Below are positions 6,535-7,574 of a stretch of 7,574 nucleotides of DNA, piece after piece (position 1 is the stretch's first letter; the number at the start of each line of letters is the position of its first letter). A program made the position numbers and the translations under genes. This DNA is from Anaerolineae bacterium. GTDB taxonomy: Bacteria > Chloroflexota > Anaerolineae > 4572-78 > J111. Below the pieces are notes generated by a model. That model ran no database searches, was not told the origin of the DNA, and was given only the letters and a program-made list of their open reading frames with translations. The stretch covers positions 1 through 7,574 of the forward strand of contig JAGRBY010000355.1 of assembly GCA_020433835.1 (NCBI GenBank), in the 5' to 3' direction.

Positions 6535-7293
6535 TTATTTTTGAGCCACCGCTGCAATTAAGCCGGCGTAATCGCGGGCATCGGGGGCCGGCATCGTTTC
6601 GATGTGTAAGGTATCGGCTCTGAAACCGGCCTCGATATACCCCTGGCGAACATCATCGACCGTTAGCGGCAAAACCGGAAACGTTTTATCACCCACCGAG
6701 TAGCCTTCCGTACCGGAAACAAGGCTAACCAACAACCGGCCCTGCGGAGCGACCAACGTCTCACTGACATTGCGCATGACCTGCTTCCACTCGTCGATAT
6801 CGGCCGACATCGCATCGAGGCTGGTTTGGGCAACAACCAGATCATATTGTTGCTTGGTCGAGCCAAGCGGGGCCGGATCGAGCGCGTTGCAGGTGAGCAG
6901 TTGGGTTACTTTACGCCGCATCTCCTCGGCGCGGTGGGCTACAGCCTCGTCCGTTGCCGGGAGGCCTTCCTCTTCTAAGGTCATTGCGATGTACGGTCCC
7001 CAATCGAAAGCGTCTGGCGCATCTTCTAACCAGAGGCGCACCGCGTTGAGGTTGGCCGGGAGCAGATCGCAAAAGTGAATTTCTCGTGAATATGGAGCCA
7101 GGGTAGCTACGGCAAATAGCGTTGGCCCACCGCCTAATTCGAGCGAAAGTAAATTAGGGGGCATCGTGCGCAAAGCATCAACCATACAGCGCGTTACAAA
7201 CCGATCTTCGCTGTCCGGGCCGGTGTAGTAGCTGCGTAGATACGTTTGAGGGTTAAATTCGGTAACATATTCTTGGCTGATAGGTGTTTCCAT
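6535..7293 (-). CDS. NNMT/PNMT/TEMT-family SAM-dependent methyltransferase
   Basis: The 252-residue product is a cytosolic class I methyltransferase of the nicotinamide/phenylethanolamine/thioether methyltransferase family, which transfers a methyl group from S-adenosylmethionine to small N- or S-nucleophiles. Signatures in order are F-N-P-Q-T-Y-L (13-19) and S-Y-Y (21-23), the SAM-binding motif L-E-L-G-G-G-P-T (51-58), E-I-H-F-C-D (71-76, acidic residue after strand 2), W-L-E-D-A-P-D-A-F-D-W-G-P (88-100, close to the F-D-W-S-P segment of human NNMT), C-N-A-L-D (135-139), A-Q-T-S-L-D-A (155-161), and the C-terminal F-P-V-L-P-L plus G-Y-I-E-A-G-F. Length is normal for the family. The substrate cannot be read from the sequence. 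The ATG at 7293 is preceded by GAAAGAG at a plausible distance. A related gene lies just upstream and the transporter gene 8 nt downstream, so the three are probably one transcription unit. Confidence 0.9.
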   Translation of the reverse strand: METPISQEYVTEFNPQTYLRSYYTGPDSEDRFVTRCMVDALRTMPPNLLSLELGGGPTLFAVATLAPYSREIHFCDLLPANLNAVRLWLEDAPDAFDWGPYIAMTLEEEGLPATDEAVAHRAEEMRRKVTQLLTCNALDPAPLGSTKQQYDLVVAQTSLDAMSADIDEWKQVMRNVSETLVAPQGRLLVSLVSGTEGYSVGDKTFPVLPLTVDDVRQGYIEAGFRADTLHIETMPAPDARDYAGLIAAVAQK

Positions 7294-7319
7294 TATACGC
7301 TCTTTCTACGATAAATTTG

Positions 7320-7346
7320 TAGAGTTCATAGAGTTTATAGAGTTGG
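7320..7346. repeat. Three tandem 9-bp repeats between the methyltransferase genes
   Basis: The + strand reads TAGAGTTCA, TAGAGTTTA, TAGAGTTGG without gaps; the heptamer TAGAGTT is identical in all three copies. The array lies 27 nt upstream of the methyltransferase start codon, in the 81-nt intergenic gap. It could be a regulatory site or a replication-slippage product. Confidence 0.65.
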
Positions 7347-7374
7347 GTACATTGGTGGTTAGTTGGGTGTCTTA

Positions 7375-7574
7375 TCATGGGAGTTTTTTGGCGATGGCGT
7401 AGCAAACGCCGGTAAACTCATATTTGTGGTCGGCAGGGATTTTGGCAAGGTGGAATGTGGTGGGATTATAGCCGGCCTTGACGTATCCTTGATAGATATC
7501 GTCATCGGCTAGATCGACACAGTCGAATACATGGGTGCCGACAGTATTTTGGGTGGTACCGGTTGTGACCGCGA
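7375..7574 (-). CDS. Partial second NNMT-family methyltransferase (C-terminal end)
   Basis: The - strand is open from the window edge to a TGA at 7375-7377 and encodes the last 65 residues of a protein whose start lies outside the window. The tail aligns by eye with the C terminus of the methyltransferase next door: T-T-G-T-T against V-S-G-T-E, V-G-T-H-V-F against V-G-D-K-T-F, D-D-D-I-Y-Q-G-Y-V-K-A-G-Y against V-D-D-V-R-Q-G-Y-I-E-A-G-F, and a shared ending with A-I-A-K-K against A-V-A-Q-K. This marks it as a tandem paralogue. The SAM-binding half is not visible, so its integrity cannot be judged. It lies 81 nt upstream of the complete copy on the same strand. Confidence 0.8.
   Translation of the reverse strand, partial: AVTTGTTQNTVGTHVFDCVDLADDDIYQGYVKAGYNPTTFHLAKIPADHKYEFTGVCYAIAKKLP

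Noticed and set aside
6770..7078. 102-codon open frame on the + strand
   Set aside because: It lies wholly antisense to the methyltransferase, whose motifs are unmistakable, and its Ser/Arg-rich translation resembles no protein family.
7292..7297. TATAAT on the - strand as a promoter -10 box
   Set aside because: It overlaps the ATG of the methyltransferase, so a transcript from it would lack the start codon.

Overview
The window is compact bacterial DNA. It holds one small gene on the + strand at the left edge and a run of genes on the - strand filling the rest. The best guess at the source is a Chloroflexota bacterium (Anaerolineae/Caldilineae type). That rests on the proteins: a large transporter-like membrane protein fused to HEAT repeats and a cyclic-nucleotide-binding domain, a Cache-HAMP-PAS histidine kinase, and NNMT-type methyltransferases. 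It is an inference from protein style, not a proven placement.

Layout, left to right. Positions 1-183 are a leader with no recognisable gene; they contain an imperfect hairpin just upstream of the next gene. Positions 184-423 (+) encode a sarcosine oxidase delta-subunit (SoxD) homologue with all four expected zinc ligands. A perfect 15-bp inverted repeat at 464-495 separates it from the convergent - strand genes. On the - strand, reading right to left, come: the C-terminal end of an NNMT/PNMT/TEMT-family methyltransferase cut by the window edge (7375-7574); a complete second member of that family (6535-7293); a polytopic NTT/MFS-like transporter with HEAT repeats (3932-6526), starting 8 nt after it; a cyclic-nucleotide-binding (CNB) protein (3203-3796); a sensor histidine kinase (880-3129); and a single-domain response regulator (522-899), whose gene overlaps the kinase gene by 20 nt.

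The most notable point concerns the transporter and the CNB gene. They lie in the same reading frame and are separated only by one in-frame TAA codon at 3932-3934. The 45 codons after that TAA translate into convincing HEAT-repeat sequence that runs straight into the CNB open frame. The whole stretch 6526 to 3203 therefore reads as one gene of about 1107 codons (membrane domain, HEAT domain, CNB domain) interrupted by a single stop. This may be a recent nonsense mutation, a natural split into two polypeptides, stop-codon readthrough, or a sequencing error; the sequence alone cannot decide.

Functionally, the kinase and regulator form a two-component pair. The CNB domain has a plausible phosphate-binding cassette but no DNA-binding domain, so it probably regulates the adjoining membrane protein, not transcription. 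The methyltransferases and SoxD may both touch N-methyl metabolism, but they lie at opposite ends of the window and on opposite strands, so a link between them is speculative.
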